Source of the DNA: Pohlia nutans
Lineage: Eukaryota > Streptophyta > Bryopsida > Bryales > Mniaceae
Length of the DNA stretch: 64,000 nt
Direction: 5' to 3'
Assembly (NCBI GenBank): GCA_022496805.1
Contig: CM040091.1
Location: forward strand, 17,474,336 to 17,538,335
Below are positions 11,901-23,042 of this stretch, piece by piece. The notes beneath the pieces are model-generated. The model saw only the letters and a list, made by a program, of their open reading frames with translations. It was not told where the DNA came from and ran no database searches. Position 1 is the first letter of the stretch. Each line of letters begins with the position of its first letter. The position numbers were made by a program, and so were the translations under genes.

Positions 11901-14247
11901 GGGTTAACTGACCAAATATGTCAAAAATTTACTGCACAGTACTGAAACGTGTAGGTGTAGAAAAGATTTAACCTCTAAAGGACCAAGAAGCCCTCATGTT
12001 TTTTTTAGCATTTTTGAGCAATCCTATGTGGACTTTCTTTAGTTCAAATTTATTTCTGTTTTAACCAACACATACAATGTTCTTCACTGATTCCGGTAAT
12101 ATAAAACTTGACCCCGTCTGAATTATTGATTTTTAACAATATGATTGATTGAATTTGTCATTTTGAAACCATGAATCTTTGGTCTTTCAGGGGTTAACCA
12201 ACCAAATATGTCAATGAGCACAAGGTTGTGACGTACTCTCCCCTGTCAGCTCGAAGTTGGCCCCTCTTGATGAGATCTGAGACAGAGCCTCCACCATCGT
12301 CGCGAGGTTTGGCCATAAACCCTAGAGCTGCCATCATTATGACTGCAGCTGTGACGCCAACTCCTGCTGCTAGATTCATTGGCACGCCCCTCGAAATCTG
12401 CAAAAGACGAGAAAGGGAATTAGAACTTCAATCCTACAGTCAACCCTCCCTTTAATGACACTACACACAAGTCAGTTTCATAAATAATTAGGAAAATTTT
12501 GGAGCATGTCAAACTTCTGATAAACTTGTAGACCGATATCCGAAAAACAAAGAAAATTTATTTGAATGTATTTAGTTCTATGTGAAACCTGAACCGCCAT
12601 ACGTAGTAAATTTTCCAAATTTTTAAAAATTAAGAAATGGCATTTCGCACAGTCTGAATTCTAGACTTAACGCCTAAACGTCCCATGGGGATATTAGATA
12701 CGTGGCCGTATAAATGGCATTTGCTATCAACAAGAAGCTCTAAATTGGGATCTCAATAGCTCACTAGAACCGCATTGATGTAAATTTCAGCTTTTGTGTT
12801 GAACTCAAACCTGTAAAAGGTCTGAATCCATTCCAAATACTAGAAAAATAGACCGTATTCTACCGGTCGCAAAGGCACTTTCAGACGTTTAGGGGTTAAA
12901 CTTCTTCAACACACTAGTGTCGACACTGCCCTAAGGGTACAGTATGACGATATTATTGTTTCAAGAAATACACATGTGACAAGTCATTTCTGTGACTAAT
13001 TCCCAAACATGTCGTAATAGAGAGGGACAACTGTATATTTGAAAGAAAAGCAATACAAAACTCCGGAGAAATGCCTCAGGTCTAAGTCGCCTTCTCAGGA
13101 TCCAGAGTAACAGGTGAGGACAACTCTATGCTCTCACTAAACATCAGAAAACATAAACCTGCCAAAGCCACCTATTCCTTTTCCCCTTAACCCCTGAAGG
13201 ACCAAATGGTCCTCATATTTATTTTAGCAGGTTGCATGGAGACCTGTTTTTGGTCCAAATTTATTAATTTTTGACCAAACACATGCAATGCTCTTCTTGA
13301 TATAAAATGTGTAACAATCCGAATTGTATTTCTCACAATATGATCAATCAAACTGGTCATTTTAAAACCATGAATCCTTGGTTCTTTTAGGGTTTAACTC
13401 GTCAGCTCTAACCATTATACCTAAACCTTGGAAAACCCGACATCAATCATGCACATTAATGATTCTACTCGTCATTACGTTATCAAGAAATTCGTGAGTT
13501 TCAATATCCTACTAGCAAGAACACTCCCCTGTACCCTAAGCGACAGCCTAAGGCTCGGTAATCGGTCACAGACCTTTTCTTCTAAATGAGAGCAATTTTC
13601 ATTAACCCCTAAGCGTCTAAAACGCCCAACATGGCCATCTGCATCACTGAACTTTGCATTTCCTCATTTTACCTCGTTTTCTGATTGCAATACATCATTT
13701 CAAAGCTCTTGTTCTACTCCCTCCGTCCCAAAAGTTATCGTCGTGTTTGAAAGTGCTTTTTTAAGTAGGTCAAAAAAATACTTCCTTGTGGCTAATTTTA
13801 TGTAGGTTGCAATGAACACATGCAATGTTCTTCAATCATTCTAGTGACATAATTCGGAACCTTTTTCAATCATGTTTCTTACAATATGATCAATGAAATT
13901 GGCTCAAAGAAATACCAAGCAAACAAGTTGGACAATAACTTTGGGACGGAGTCACAATTCAGAGTAGAGACTACCTGAGGCGCATCAGTCACAATTGAGG
14001 ACACTATCATATCTTCCTGCAAGTCTTCAGAAAGCCCGTCGTCTCGCTGTCCAGCCATCACAATACACGGAGTCCTTGGCCTCTTTTTGAAGCTGAAAAT
14101 TTGTACACTGGATGTTTTGAACGCAAGATTTGGAAGAGGGCAAGCCACGGCCATTGCGCCAGTATAACACTGGCACAACCGATTGCGTGAATACTCTGCA
14201 CCATAAGAAGTGCTCGGCCAGGCCCCCGCGTGAACCCCCTGCAACAT
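8986..14247 (-). CDS. MCD1: MCD1-like plastid-division protein
   Basis: Four coding exons on the minus strand: 14247-13975, 12397-12237, 10960-10564 and 9153-8986 (stop TGA 8988-8986), joined in frame to 332 aa. All introns are GT-AG. Residues 1-70 look like a plastid transit peptide (few acidic residues, rich in Ser, Arg and Ala). A hydrophobic segment at about 98-120 (AAGVGVTAAVIMMAALGFM) is the likely membrane span. It is followed by SVSDLIKRGQLRADRG and a conserved block with LKYEDPFNNP, RLAPVTLT-like VAPVTLTNEK, RVQAYRWKRPVVFL and VRWIPANHPFATT. From memory this layout and these motifs match MULTIPLE CHLOROPLAST DIVISION SITE 1, an inner-envelope protein that helps place the FtsZ ring by acting with the Min system; the Arabidopsis protein is about 350 aa. 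The start was chosen as the first in-frame ATG. Introns hold many MITEs. Confidence 0.78.
9212..9530. mobile_element. TA-flanked MITE in MCD1 intron 3
   Basis: Terminal inverted repeats GGGGTTGTCACACATCC / GGATGTGTGACAACCCC are perfect over 17 bp and flanked by TA (9210-9211, 9531-9532). The 319-bp interior carries internal copies of the tip motif (CACACATCCTCC near 9360) and repeated CATTCTCCATTCTCC. Superfamily is probably Tc1/mariner by TSD. Confidence 0.75.
10320..10482. mobile_element. Stowaway-type MITE in MCD1 intron 3
   Basis: It starts CTCCCTCTGTCCCATA and ends TATGGGACAGAG, flanked by TA. It is 163 bp long and a different subfamily from the 250-bp copies elsewhere in the window. 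Confidence 0.75.
11017..12212. repeat. Tandem array of four family A MITEs plus flanks (MCD1 intron 2)
   Basis: Four family A elements lie head to tail at 11062-11272, 11397-11615, 11684-11903 and 11972-12193. The period of the last three is 287-288 bp. Each unit contains the element plus about 65 bp of the same intron DNA (ATTTACTGCAC...TGAAACGTGTAAATGTAG on the left, CCAAATATGTC on the right). The array therefore arose by duplication of an occupied site and not by four insertions. Between the first and second elements there is an extra 55-bp partial duplication (11341-11396). Confidence 0.85.
12671..12895. repeat. TTAA MITE, family B (MCD1 intron 1)
   Basis: TTAA (12667-12670), then CGCCTAAACGTCCCATGGGG; it ends TCAGACGTTTAGGGG before TTAA (12896-12899). 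225 bp. Very similar to 60411-60634. Confidence 0.85.
13191..13393. repeat. TTAA MITE, family A (MCD1 intron 1)
   Basis: TTAA (13187-13190), then CCCCTGAAGGACCAAATGG; it ends CTTGGTTCTTTTAGGG before a TTAA at 13394-13397. The interior carries the usual CACATGCAATGCTCTTC landmark. Confidence 0.75.
13606..13715. repeat. Truncated TTAA MITE end
   Basis: TTAA then CCCCTAAGCGTCTAAAACGCC is one end of a family whose opposite-strand copy is at 49993-50096. Both copies stop at the same CTCTTGTTCTA point, so this may be a solo half element. A Stowaway copy begins one base pair further on. Confidence 0.65.
13717..13951. mobile_element. Stowaway MITE (MCD1 intron 1)
   Basis: It begins CTCCCTCCGTCCCAAAAG and ends CTTTGGGACGGAG, with the last few bases lost. 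The interior (AAGTAGGTCAAAAAAATAC, AACACATGCAATGTTCTTC) is nearly the same as in the copies at 18406 and 44915. It ends about 23 bp before the exon 1 donor. Confidence 0.85.
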
Positions 14248-14643
14248 GACGATGGAAAAAAACCGAAACACTAAACCCTGGTAAAGCCTTGATTAAGTTA
14301 TTCTGTATCAAATACTCTTCTTTTCCATCCCTCCAACGAACTGTTTGATTCTTGTGACAACGAAATGGAATGCGAGAATCGACAAAAGGATGATTGGTAT
14401 TGAAGAACAGAACCCTGACGAGCAAATTTGAATGTCCGGGAGGAGCGCCAAACCCTAAAGATAAAGATGCGTCGGAAAGAAAGGTTTACACCCCCGACCT
14501 CTTTAATGTCACAGCCAACGTAGAAGCATGTAAAACTCTTGTGACTATATGGAGTTGATGATATTTAGTACAAGAGTTTTAATAGTGTGATCTATCCTCA
14601 CATTAGTTTTGACAAAATGATTTAAATAGTATGAATTCTTTAA
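14248..14643. promoter_or_regulatory. Upstream region of the MCD1-like gene with telo box
   Basis: A telo-box motif AAACCCTAA lies at 14450-14458, about 200 bp upstream of the minus-strand start codon. Telo boxes are common in promoters of growth-linked plant genes; regulation through it here is inference. No clear TATA box was singled out. Confidence 0.35.
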
Positions 14644-14937
14644 CCCCTAAACGTCAGAATTTTGGATCACAAACAGATTTGAAGCCTTGTAACTTTCTCA
14701 TTCAACCCCAGATGATTTTCATCCAAGTCACTTTTGAAAGCCTATTTAATTCTCTTATAATGAGGAGCTATTGATAATATTGTAGAGGCCTTCAACTACA
14801 AGTATGTCAAATTTGTTGGGTAGATTTTATGCTTACAATTGTCTTCTCATGTAGACCTCGTATACATCTTAGTCACGCTGATATTTACTTTTGAGGCTAG
14901 AATCTACTTCTCTTCAAAGGATTGGTACGTTTAGGGG
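14644..14937. repeat. TTAA MITE, about 294 bp
   Basis: TTAA (14640-14643), then CCCCTAAACGTCAGAATT; the right end is GGTACGTTTAGGGG before TTAA (14938-14941). Confidence 0.8.
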
Positions 14938-15073
14938 TTAATGACATTTGAATGACAATCACACTCTTTGAAATAGTATGAGAATAGCATAAATTCACTG
15001 AGTTAGAATTTGCTTAAATGGTCCAAAACAATTGTTCTATAAAAGTATTGATTCATTTGAACAATTTAATTAA

Positions 15074-15874
15074 CCCTTTAGTGCCCAGGGTACTGTAGCT
15101 GGGAGGTCTGAATTTCAGTTGGTTTTCCACTGTGATTGAGATTATCAGAAATAGAATATATTAAATTAGAAAGTAGCGTTACAATTCTATTTTCAACTCG
15201 AGAGTACACATTTTATTAAAATTTGAGAATCATCCAACGGTGGGATCGGAAGATTATAGTATGTATTTGAATTGTATAATGCACGCTCAAAACTGAGATT
15301 TTGGGGGATGTGTGGCTTCAAAGTTAAATAGAATGTGGGTTAAATTTTCAATCATGAAAGTAAAGAAGTTCAGCTATGCCCTATGCCAACACCTCTCCGT
15401 TGCAATCTTTCCTATCAAAAATAGACTCACACATAATTATTGTGAATTTTATAAGTGAAAGTGACTTATCCATATACGGTTTAGGCAAAATTTTATATGT
15501 TGAAAATTGACAGGAGTGGGTACATTAGTCAAGATCGGATTACACACACTTATGGAAGATGAAGAAGAGAACACAATACAAAAAAACAAAACAAGATAAC
15601 AAACTTCCAAACACAAGAAATACTGCATAATACATGTGTTGTATTTGTAAGTATTTGTTGTATTTTGAGGTATTTGCAGTATTTTTGCGATTTGTTGATA
15701 GGTATTTTGATAGTTGTACAATTCCAAATTCAAAATTTCTTTTTCTGGAAGATGTATAATGTATGTGGCATAATTTGAACTTCAAAATTGAAGTTCAAAT
15801 TCTTCACGGATTCTCTGCTATCTACATTTTGAACGTTGCAGTGACCATAATGTGGTCAGCTGGGCACTAAAGGG
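15074..15874. repeat. TTAA MITE, family C, 801 bp
   Basis: TTAA (15070-15073), then CCCTTTAGTGCCCAGGG; it ends GCTGGGCACTAAAGGG before TTAA (15875-15878). The whole element aligns by eye with the copy at 53324-54117 (shared TCATCCAACGGTGGGATCGG-like and AGTGACTTATCCAT motifs). No transposase frame is visible. Confidence 0.85.
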
Positions 15875-16262
15875 TTAAGTCACAATGAACTAGTTGTAAA
15901 AAACTAAATTACTACTAGTGATCATTTTTTTTATTACCTTTTTATGATATTTTATTTATATAGATATATGAATATTTTAATTAGTTAATTACATTTTTAT
16001 TTTTATCAAATTTCAAATCGGTGTACATGACAAATTCATATAATTTTATTAGTGTAAGTTAGCGTTGTTATTGTTATTGGTTTGTTGATCTACAGCTTTT
16101 TCCACACTTGTCAACTACTAATTAACATATTTATATATAACATTATTGACCATTTATTAATTCTATTGAAATAGATATTATAATCATATACTAGCAAATT
16201 TGACAAAAATAAATTCATAATTACAAATCAAAATATAGAAAAATATGAGGCCTCAAAGCTGG

Positions 16263-16264
<2 letters not shown>

Positions 16265-16306
<42 letters not shown>
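16265..16306. repeat. (AT)n microsatellite
   Basis: About 20 uninterrupted AT dinucleotides. Confidence 0.95.
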
Positions 16307-16480
16307 CTTTTTTATATTTTGCTTCATTAACGATGATATTATTAAAATTCATTACCATAATTAACAACTTTTTGTTAATTATAAATGTATATTGTCATTG
16401 AAGTTTTTTTGCCATGTTAAAAAGAGTAAAAATCTAATAGAAAATAAAGTCTTTTTTCTTATTACAATATTTGTAGCCTT

Positions 16481-16482
<2 letters not shown>

Positions 16483-16542
<60 letters not shown>
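16483..16542. repeat. (AT)n microsatellite
   Basis: About 29 uninterrupted AT dinucleotides, 180 bp from the first tract. Confidence 0.95.
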
Positions 16543-16544
<2 letters not shown>

Positions 16545-17224
16545 AATAATGTTTTTTTGCAAGATTGTGATGGCTACAAGTTGTTTTTATTTTGCAGCAG
16601 ACTTTGGACATTTTTAGTGGTGTTTAAAACTTTTTCTTAAATTTTTGTTTGTGGTGGATCATGTAGGCTTTTTTGTACATGTAGAAAAAAATTCAAAATA
16701 TTTAATTTTAGTTTTAGTTCATTTTTCAAAATTGTGATGGTTAGGTTTGTTTTTTTACAGCACATTTTGGACATTTTTAGCGATGTTAAAAACTCTTTCT
16801 TTTCAACTTTTTTGCAGTAGAGTATGGAAGCTTTTTCTATATGTAGGAAAAAAAAAATTGATTTGATTTTTTTGGACAAAACCATGATGGATGGGAGTTG
16901 TTTTGCAACAGACTTGGACATCTTTAGCAATCTTAAAAACTTAAAAAATAATAATTTCATGTTGTAGTAAAATTTAGACATTTTTGGCATTTTTTGACAA
17001 CTAGTTAGGAAATTTTACAAATTTGTTTTTGGCCAACTACACTAGTTGTAAAAGCAATTATTGTTAGTCTTGCAATTAACAATTAAGGAAAATATTATTA
17101 AATCAATTAAAAATAATATCCTAACTAATTGTAGTCTACAAGTCGTATAACAACCTGTCATAGAATCCTACTATTTTTCTAGTGTGTGCCATTACTAGAT
17201 TGGGTCTTAAATGTAAAATTCATC

Positions 17225-17540
17225 AAATTACAAATCATAAATTTTAGTCACCTATACTACTGTATATGCCCTTGATGTACAGCACACGTTCTAAAATTTC
17301 ATTCACGGATTGCAAATTTCTTATTCGTAATTGAATCACAAAATAATTTTGAATTTCAAGTTTCAAATTTTATACAAAATACTAGTGATAGCAATTGCAC
17401 ATTTGACCATATGGATAGAATTTAAAATTCATATTGTACAACTTTTGTTCATACATCAAGTTAAAAATATCCCTTTTAGTTGCATTTTATAATTCATTTT
17501 CGCAAAATTGCCAAATTTAGAGAGGAGTTAGGGTTAATAA
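17225..17540. repeat. Partial TTAA MITE
   Basis: The sequence follows the last 270 bp of the element at 6355-6923 (AACAATATTGTAATTGAAT-type landmarks such as TTATTCGTAATTGAATCACA and GTGATAGCAATTGCAC). It ends GAGTTAGGGTTAATAA. The left end is missing. Confidence 0.6.
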
Positions 17541-17879
17541 CATTAAAGAGTATTGGGTGTTAAAGAAAATAATGTAAAAGATTAAAAATACATTCATTGC
17601 TTCTGCATTCAAAGATGGATGATTTTTACTTTCAAACTTTCGAGTCTCATAATGTTCTTTAGCCTTTGTAAGCTGTATTCAGGAATAAAATCTTTTGCAC
17701 AAGAATTGCTGTAGCGAATTTTGGAATATTGGACACGCCACATCATTCTTTAGTTAAAAAATAATAGTGAAGAGTTGCAACAATAGCCCAACTTCTAGAA
17801 TCATATGTTTGAAATATTTTATCTTTCATGTAGTGAAAGCAAAAGGATGAATCCTTGCAAGGGCTAAAGAACCTTATGC

Positions 17880-18119
17880 TAGCAACATTCGCTATTCTTT
17901 ATCATTGCCTCCGTGAGCTTTTTTTTCTTTATCTTTCTCCGCTCTACGCTAGCAGCATTTCTTTTTCTTTTTCTTTCTCCCCTCGAGGCTGGCAGCATTT
18001 CTTTTTCTTTATCTTGTTCCCTAAAACCCTAAACCCCATCGAAGCTCGGGAGCAGGCAGTCTATCGACGCTCGCTCTTGCGGGTTTTTGATCGCAAATCC
18101 AAGTTAAGCACTCGCGAAG
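17880..18119 (+). promoter_or_regulatory. DCAF13 leader region: CT-rich repeats and telo box
   Basis: Three imperfect copies of about 50 bp, each running GCTAGCAGCATTTC-like into a CTTTTTCTTT tract, cover 17880-18017. A telo box AAACCCTAA sits at 18024-18032, about 90 bp upstream of the ATG. CT tracts and telo boxes near the start are typical of plant translation and ribosome-biogenesis genes, which fits the product; the functional link is inference. Confidence 0.45.
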
Positions 18120-21100
18120 ATGAAGGTCAAGGTTATTGCTCGCTCCGAGGAGGATTTCACGCGAGAGCGGAGCCAGGATTTGCAGGTTCGTCGCAAAAGC
18201 TTTTGAAAGAAATAAGTTTTCGAGTTTTTTAGGGTTTTGATCTGAGTTTGGTTATTTCTGGAAAGTGCAGAAGGTGTTTCGGAATTTGGATCCTAGTCTC
18301 CATCCGCAGGAGAGGGCGCACGAGTATGTGCGAGCTGTCAACGCTGCCAAATTGGACAAGGTATTGGCTCTGAGCTTGCTTTACATTTTACAGGTTTAGG
18401 AAGTACTCCCTCCGTCCCAAAGTTATTGTCCAACTTGTTTGCTTGGTATTTCTTTGAGCCAATTTCATTGATCATATTGTAAGAAAAATGATTAAAAAAG
18501 GTTCCAAATTATGTCACTAGAATGATTGAAGAACATTGCATGTGTTCATTGCAACCTAAATAAAATTAACCACAAGGAAGTATTTTTTTGACCTACTTAA
18601 AAAAGCACTTTCAAACATGACTTTCAAACATGACAATAACTTTGGGACGGAGGGAGTAGTATAGATTTTTGAACAAGGAGCGAAGGCAGGGACTGATCTT
18701 TCGGAAGAATTTGAAAGAACGTGGTTCCATAATGCGCAGGTTTTTGCAAAGCCCTTCATCGGAGCTTTAAACGGTCATTGTGATGGAGTCTCTTCTATGG
18801 CCAAAAACCCGCGGCGCCTGAATTGTCTTGTTTCGGCCTCCTTGGACGGAGGTACATGCGGCTTTTTTCTTTTCTCTGTATTAAATTTTCTCTTCCGTGT
18901 GCGAATTATCCGTCGTTTTTTCGAAACCCTAATTTTATAGAGCTATCAGTTTGATGAGGATATAGATTTTCTTCACTCTTAACCCTTAAAGGACCAAGAA
19001 TTCATGGTTTGAAAATGACAAGTTTAAAGGTTCATATTGTGAAAATTATAATTTGAATGGGACCAAATTTTACATCAAGAATATTACATATGTTGAATAA
19101 TTTTATTTTTTTCAATCAACAAAAAAGAATCTTCATGAAACCTACTCAAAATTACTGAAAAAAACAGGAGCCACCTGGTGGCCTTATGGTCCTTTAGGGG
19201 TTAATAGGCACCTTCTTTTGGACCTCATGTGTTTTTAGTAGTTTTGAGTAGGTCACATGGGAACTTCCTTTTCTTCAATTTTATTTATTTCTTGACTGAA
19301 ACATGCAATGTTCCTGATGATATTAAACTTCGTCTCATCCGCATCATATTTTTCATAATATGACTTGGTCATTTAAAGCCTGTCCTTCAAGGGTTAATCT
19401 TGTCTCTCTGTTAATTTTTTTCTCTGGGCCTTGTTTCTGCAGATATTCGGCTGTGGGATGTAGCATACAAGTAAGCATTTCCAAAGCCACGATAATTCTT
19501 CTTGGAGCTAGCAATGTATTATGTGTGGTTTTTCAAATTTCCATCATATTTCGACCCTAAACCCTAAACCCTAAACAAATGTGTGAATCTACAGACGTAC
19601 TGTGAGGCAGTTTCCCGGTCACAGGGGGGCTGTGCGGGGATTGACTATCTCTTCAGACGGAGAGCATTTGGTATCCTGCGGGGACGATTGCACGTAAGCA
19701 TGTTATATTTTTACAACTTTTTTATTATGTTTTCGTTTTAGTCTAGTAACACTGTTCTGGCTTCATGAGATTGTGTATGAAAAACAAAGCGTAGATTTAT
19801 CGACTTCAGGATCATGTTTCAGACTGCGTGCAAAATTTTGAATTTTTCAAACATATAAGTATTTGACTACTCGGTTAGAAATCCATAAGGTGGTTGGAAT
19901 TGTCCTGTACTCAAGGTGCTTGGGATTGTCCTGTACTCAAGGTGCAGATTGTTTTGAAAACTATGTTGTTGGGGACCTTCTTCACCAGTAGCTATATTTT
20001 TATGTTGCTGTTCTTTATCGACTGAGAAACCCTCCTTTATATCCTGCAGCAAATTCTTCTGGTATGTCCCAGAACTGACCTTCTCTTGTATTGCAGAGTG
20101 CGATTGTGGGAAGTACCGACTGCGTTTTCCGGGGAGGCTACCGGTGATGAAGTTGAGATTATAGAGGTGCATATTGAATCTCCTCAGCACGCTCATGAAT
20201 TTCAAGGTTGCAGGATATGTAGAACTTTTTGAATCACAATTGCAGAGATCACTATTTACTAAAGCTGGTTTTCTGCAAGTTAGTATTGGGAACGTATTAA
20301 ACATCGTAAGGCTCAAAACCTTTTCTCAAAACTCACTGTCATTGTAGCCACTGGCAACATATCAAGGCAAAAATGCTTTCCTGGCTGTGGACCATCAATG
20401 GGACAGCAAAATATTTGCAACAGGAGGCGCTCAGGTTGATGTCTGGGACCATAACAGGTGTTATGTCTTATCCATCATTTCCATTTTCATTAGCCTTTTT
20501 ATTTGAATCTTTATTGTAGAAGTTGCTGATGTGTGAATTAGTTACATGGAGAAGACTGCCTATTTAGCATGACATTATAACAGAAATGTAGTTGCTCGGT
20601 GTTAGTACTGTCATTGTCTTCCAGCTTTTGGGTGGTGTTGAGTATGTGCATGGTTTCTGAACAAAGTGCTTGTTTGCATTTTTTGATGTGGTAGGTCCGA
20701 GCCAATCAATACATTTACCTGGGGTGCAGACTCTATACTTTCACTGCGGTTCAATCCAGCCGAGCACGATGTGTTCGCTACTACTGCCAGGTGCTTTGAC
20801 ACATATCTTTGCATTCTCTTCACCTTTGAAAGAATCTGCTATTTATGAAGCTTTCGTAAGTTGCCTTTATGGAGGATTTGTCGCAGGGGCTTAATGTCTT
20901 TTTCTTTCTCTCAGTGCCATTGTGTTCGTGATGACTTAGCCTAAACATTATGTGGAATGGCTATTGGTTGTTGAATGTTGTTTCTAAACTGGAAAAATGT
21001 GGAACTGCGAGGGGGCAGTGATCGGAGTATTGCTTTGTATGACCTTCGAATGGGAACGCCATTGAGGAAGCTAGTTATGCAGGTAATTTTCTAATTATAT

Positions 21101-23042
21101 TAGAGCCTTTTGTTGCAGTGGTTAGGCAAGAGTTGGATATTTGATTTTAATTCGACAACCATTCATATTCTGGGTTTATGTTTGTGATTCAATGTCTGCA
21201 TATCATCCCTTTTGTTGCAAATGAGGGTCTAATGGTGCTGCTTGCGCTTCTTTTGTCGTCTATGCAGACGAAGACCAATGCTGTGGCATGGAATCCTCGA
21301 GAACCAATGAATTTCACAGCTGTAAGTTTGTCTGGGAAATGTTGATGAACATTCTATTATGGCTTAGTAGCATAGAGTATGCCTTCATTTTTTTTGTAAG
21401 CTAACTCTTCGTTTTCCTGGTTTGTGGTTTCAGGCCAATGAGGATGGGAACTGCTACAGCTACGACATGCGTAAACTCAAGTACTCCATGTGTATACATA
21501 AAGATCATGTGTCAGCTGTGTAAGTCTTCTATGCCGTCATTTGTTTACCTGTTTGGCTTAAAGGCACTGGTATTCCTGCTATTTCTTATGTATTGAGATA
21601 CTCCGAGACTATGAAACTAGTTATCATGATGTTCAGTAACTCAATCGTTCATAAAAGTTGTCTGTATGAACAAGATTGTTGCCTGGCTGATTTCATCTCG
21701 TATGTACGTACCAAAAAACTGGTTTATTCACATGGGGGTGTTTTAATGTTTTCTGCAGAATGGCTATAGACTATTCACCAACAGGACGAGAATTTGTGAC
21801 AGGTTCATATGATAGGACGGTAAGTTTGCATAAATACCTTCATCTTTTGTCCATACTGCTTGTTGTGTAATCAGAAAGTTAGTACTATGCAGGGGAAGAA
21901 CAAGGATCGGCAATTGTGTCTGATTCTCAGCATTTTATGTGGTTGAAAGCACTTATTGGCTGCCCCTATTATGCTTGAAGTGGCTGCTCGGTTTGTGATA
22001 TCTTTTAAGCCAGATATCACGGGAACAGGCTGACATAATTGTAGGTTATGTTTCATAAATGGTCTTTTGTAATTTTCTGATAATTTGCTTTTGCTTCAAT
22101 GCAGGTTAGGATTTTTCCATTTAATGGAGGTCACAGTAGGGAGGTGTATCACACTAAGCGAATGCAGAGGTGAATTGATTTGCCTGTCAAAGCATTTTTG
22201 ATGCAGAACGTTTTTTTTCCTTATGTTAGTGGTTGTTCTGATTCCTCTGTAGCATGTCATAGGAAAGGTATAACAATTCAGTAGCTCGGAGAGGATTAAA
22301 GTCTCTAGAGGACGTTCCCAGAATTTGATCACTCGTGTTTTCTGTTCCTCCTCTGATTTGGTTTATGTTTTTACTTTTCAGGGTATTTTCGGTGAATTTC
22401 AGCGGTGATGCAACGTATGTACTTTCTGGTAGTGATGATACCAACATCCGGGTGTGGAAGTCAAAAGCTTCTGAGCAACTTGGAGTGGTATGTACCTAAT
22501 CAAACTGTACAATCCAATACTAGGTCAGACTATTTGTCTCCGAGTCGTGTTTCAGAGAGGGAATTTGACACTGGGTGTTTGTTTTTGGCGTTGCAGTTAG
22601 TCCCCAGGGAAAAGCAAAGGCATGCATACTTGGCTGCAGTCAAAAAACGCTACAAGCATTTACCCGAAATCAATCGTATCGACAGGTATTATCCGTTCAC
22701 CATTTTAGTTGTCTTTGTTAGCATTTTTGAGTAGCTCTTATGTGCATTTCCTTTCATTCAAATTTATTTGGGTTTTAACCAACACGTACAATGTTCTTCA
22801 CTAAATCTGGTGATATAAAATTTGGTCCCATCTGAATTATATTTTTCACAATAGACTTATGAATCCTATGGTTTTGCAGACACCGACATTTGCCGAAACC
22901 TATATACAAGGCTACGAAATTACGACATGCTGTTACTGAGGCTGAAAGGAACAAAGAAAGCCGGAAACGCGCTCACAGTGCTCCTTCAGCAATCAAAGAT
23001 ATTCCTGCTAGGAAGAAACGGATTGTTGCCGAGATGGAGTAA
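18120..23042 (+). CDS. DCAF13: DCAF13/SOF1 WD40 protein of 18S rRNA processing
   Basis: Sixteen coding exons: 18120-18185, 18271-18360, 18740-18851, 19443-19470, 19595-19693, 20097-20166, 20348-20457, 20695-20790, 21019-21082, 21268-21321, 21434-21519, 21759-21819, 22105-22169, 22382-22487, 22597-22685 and 22880-23042, joined in frame to 452 aa (family about 445). The start MKVKVIARSEEDFTRERSQD and the following FRNLDPSLHP are family signatures. WD40 repeat ends are visible at IRLWDV (about 91), VRLWEV (133), VDVWDH (184), SIALYDLR (226), VRIFPF (313) and IRVWKS (356). The last 80 residues form the basic Sof1-like tail (RYKHLPEINRIDRHRHLPK). The family acts in the nucleolar U3 snoRNP/small-subunit processome and as a CUL4-DDB1 substrate receptor. 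The exon 9 acceptor was set at GGGGGCAG|TGATCGG to give ATTASDRSIALYD; using the nearby upstream AG would insert two residues. Confidence 0.95.
18406..18656. mobile_element. Stowaway MITE (DCAF13 intron 2)
   Basis: CTCCCTCCGTCCCAAAG at one end and CTTTGGGACGGAGGGAG at the other, flanked by TA on both sides, 251 bp. Opposite orientation to the copy at 44915-45165. Confidence 0.93.
18983..19200. repeat. TTAA MITE, family A (DCAF13 intron 3)
   Basis: TTAA (18979-18982), then CCCTTAAAGGACCAAG; it ends TATGGTCCTTTAGGGG before TTAA (19201-19204). Confidence 0.85.
19205..19393. repeat. Second, truncated family A MITE sharing a TTAA
   Basis: It begins inside the family A interior (TTTGGACCTCATGTGTTTTT) directly after the TTAA of the previous copy and ends CTGTCCTTCAAGGG before TTAA (19394-19397). 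The left tip is decayed. Confidence 0.65.
19555..19575. repeat. Short interstitial telomere-type repeat
   Basis: Three perfect copies of the plant telomere unit CCCTAAA within DCAF13 intron 4, only 20 bp before the exon 5 acceptor. Confidence 0.9.
22715..22878. repeat. Family A MITE remnant (DCAF13 intron 15)
   Basis: Interior family A landmarks are present (TTTTTGAGTAGCTCTTATGTG, CAACACGTACAATGTTCTTC, ATGAATCCTATGGTTTT) but both tips are gone. The remnant runs into the exon 16 acceptor, so part of that intron end is MITE-derived. Confidence 0.7.

Larger units (their letters stand above)
15875..17879. other. AT-rich intergenic DNA
   Basis: Contains two long (AT)n tracts, several T-rich imperfect repeats at 16540-16990 (recurring GGACATTTTTAGC-like phrases about every 180 bp) and a partial TTAA element. 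No gene was seen. Confidence 0.55.

Noticed and set aside
13975..14271. Longer MCD1 start at 14271
   Set aside because: The codon there is GTG. The first in-frame ATG is at 14247.
14027..14425. 132-codon minus-strand frame overlapping the MCD1 start
   Set aside because: It begins with TTG, not ATG, and overlaps the transit-peptide exon in another frame. No protein features; treated as a shadow.
15074..15874. Family C MITE as a gene or autonomous transposon
   Set aside because: The open frames inside (about 80-94 codons on the minus strand) have no transposase features and are not conserved in the other copy.
20915..21000. Box C/D snoRNA in a DCAF13 intron
   Set aside because: A GTGATGA C-box-like motif is present, but no CTGA D box lies at a suitable distance.
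21011..21082. DCAF13 exon 9 starting at TGCGAG
   Set aside because: It is frame-compatible but inserts two residues in the conserved TASDRSI motif; GGGGGCAG|TGATC fits the family better. RNA data would settle it.
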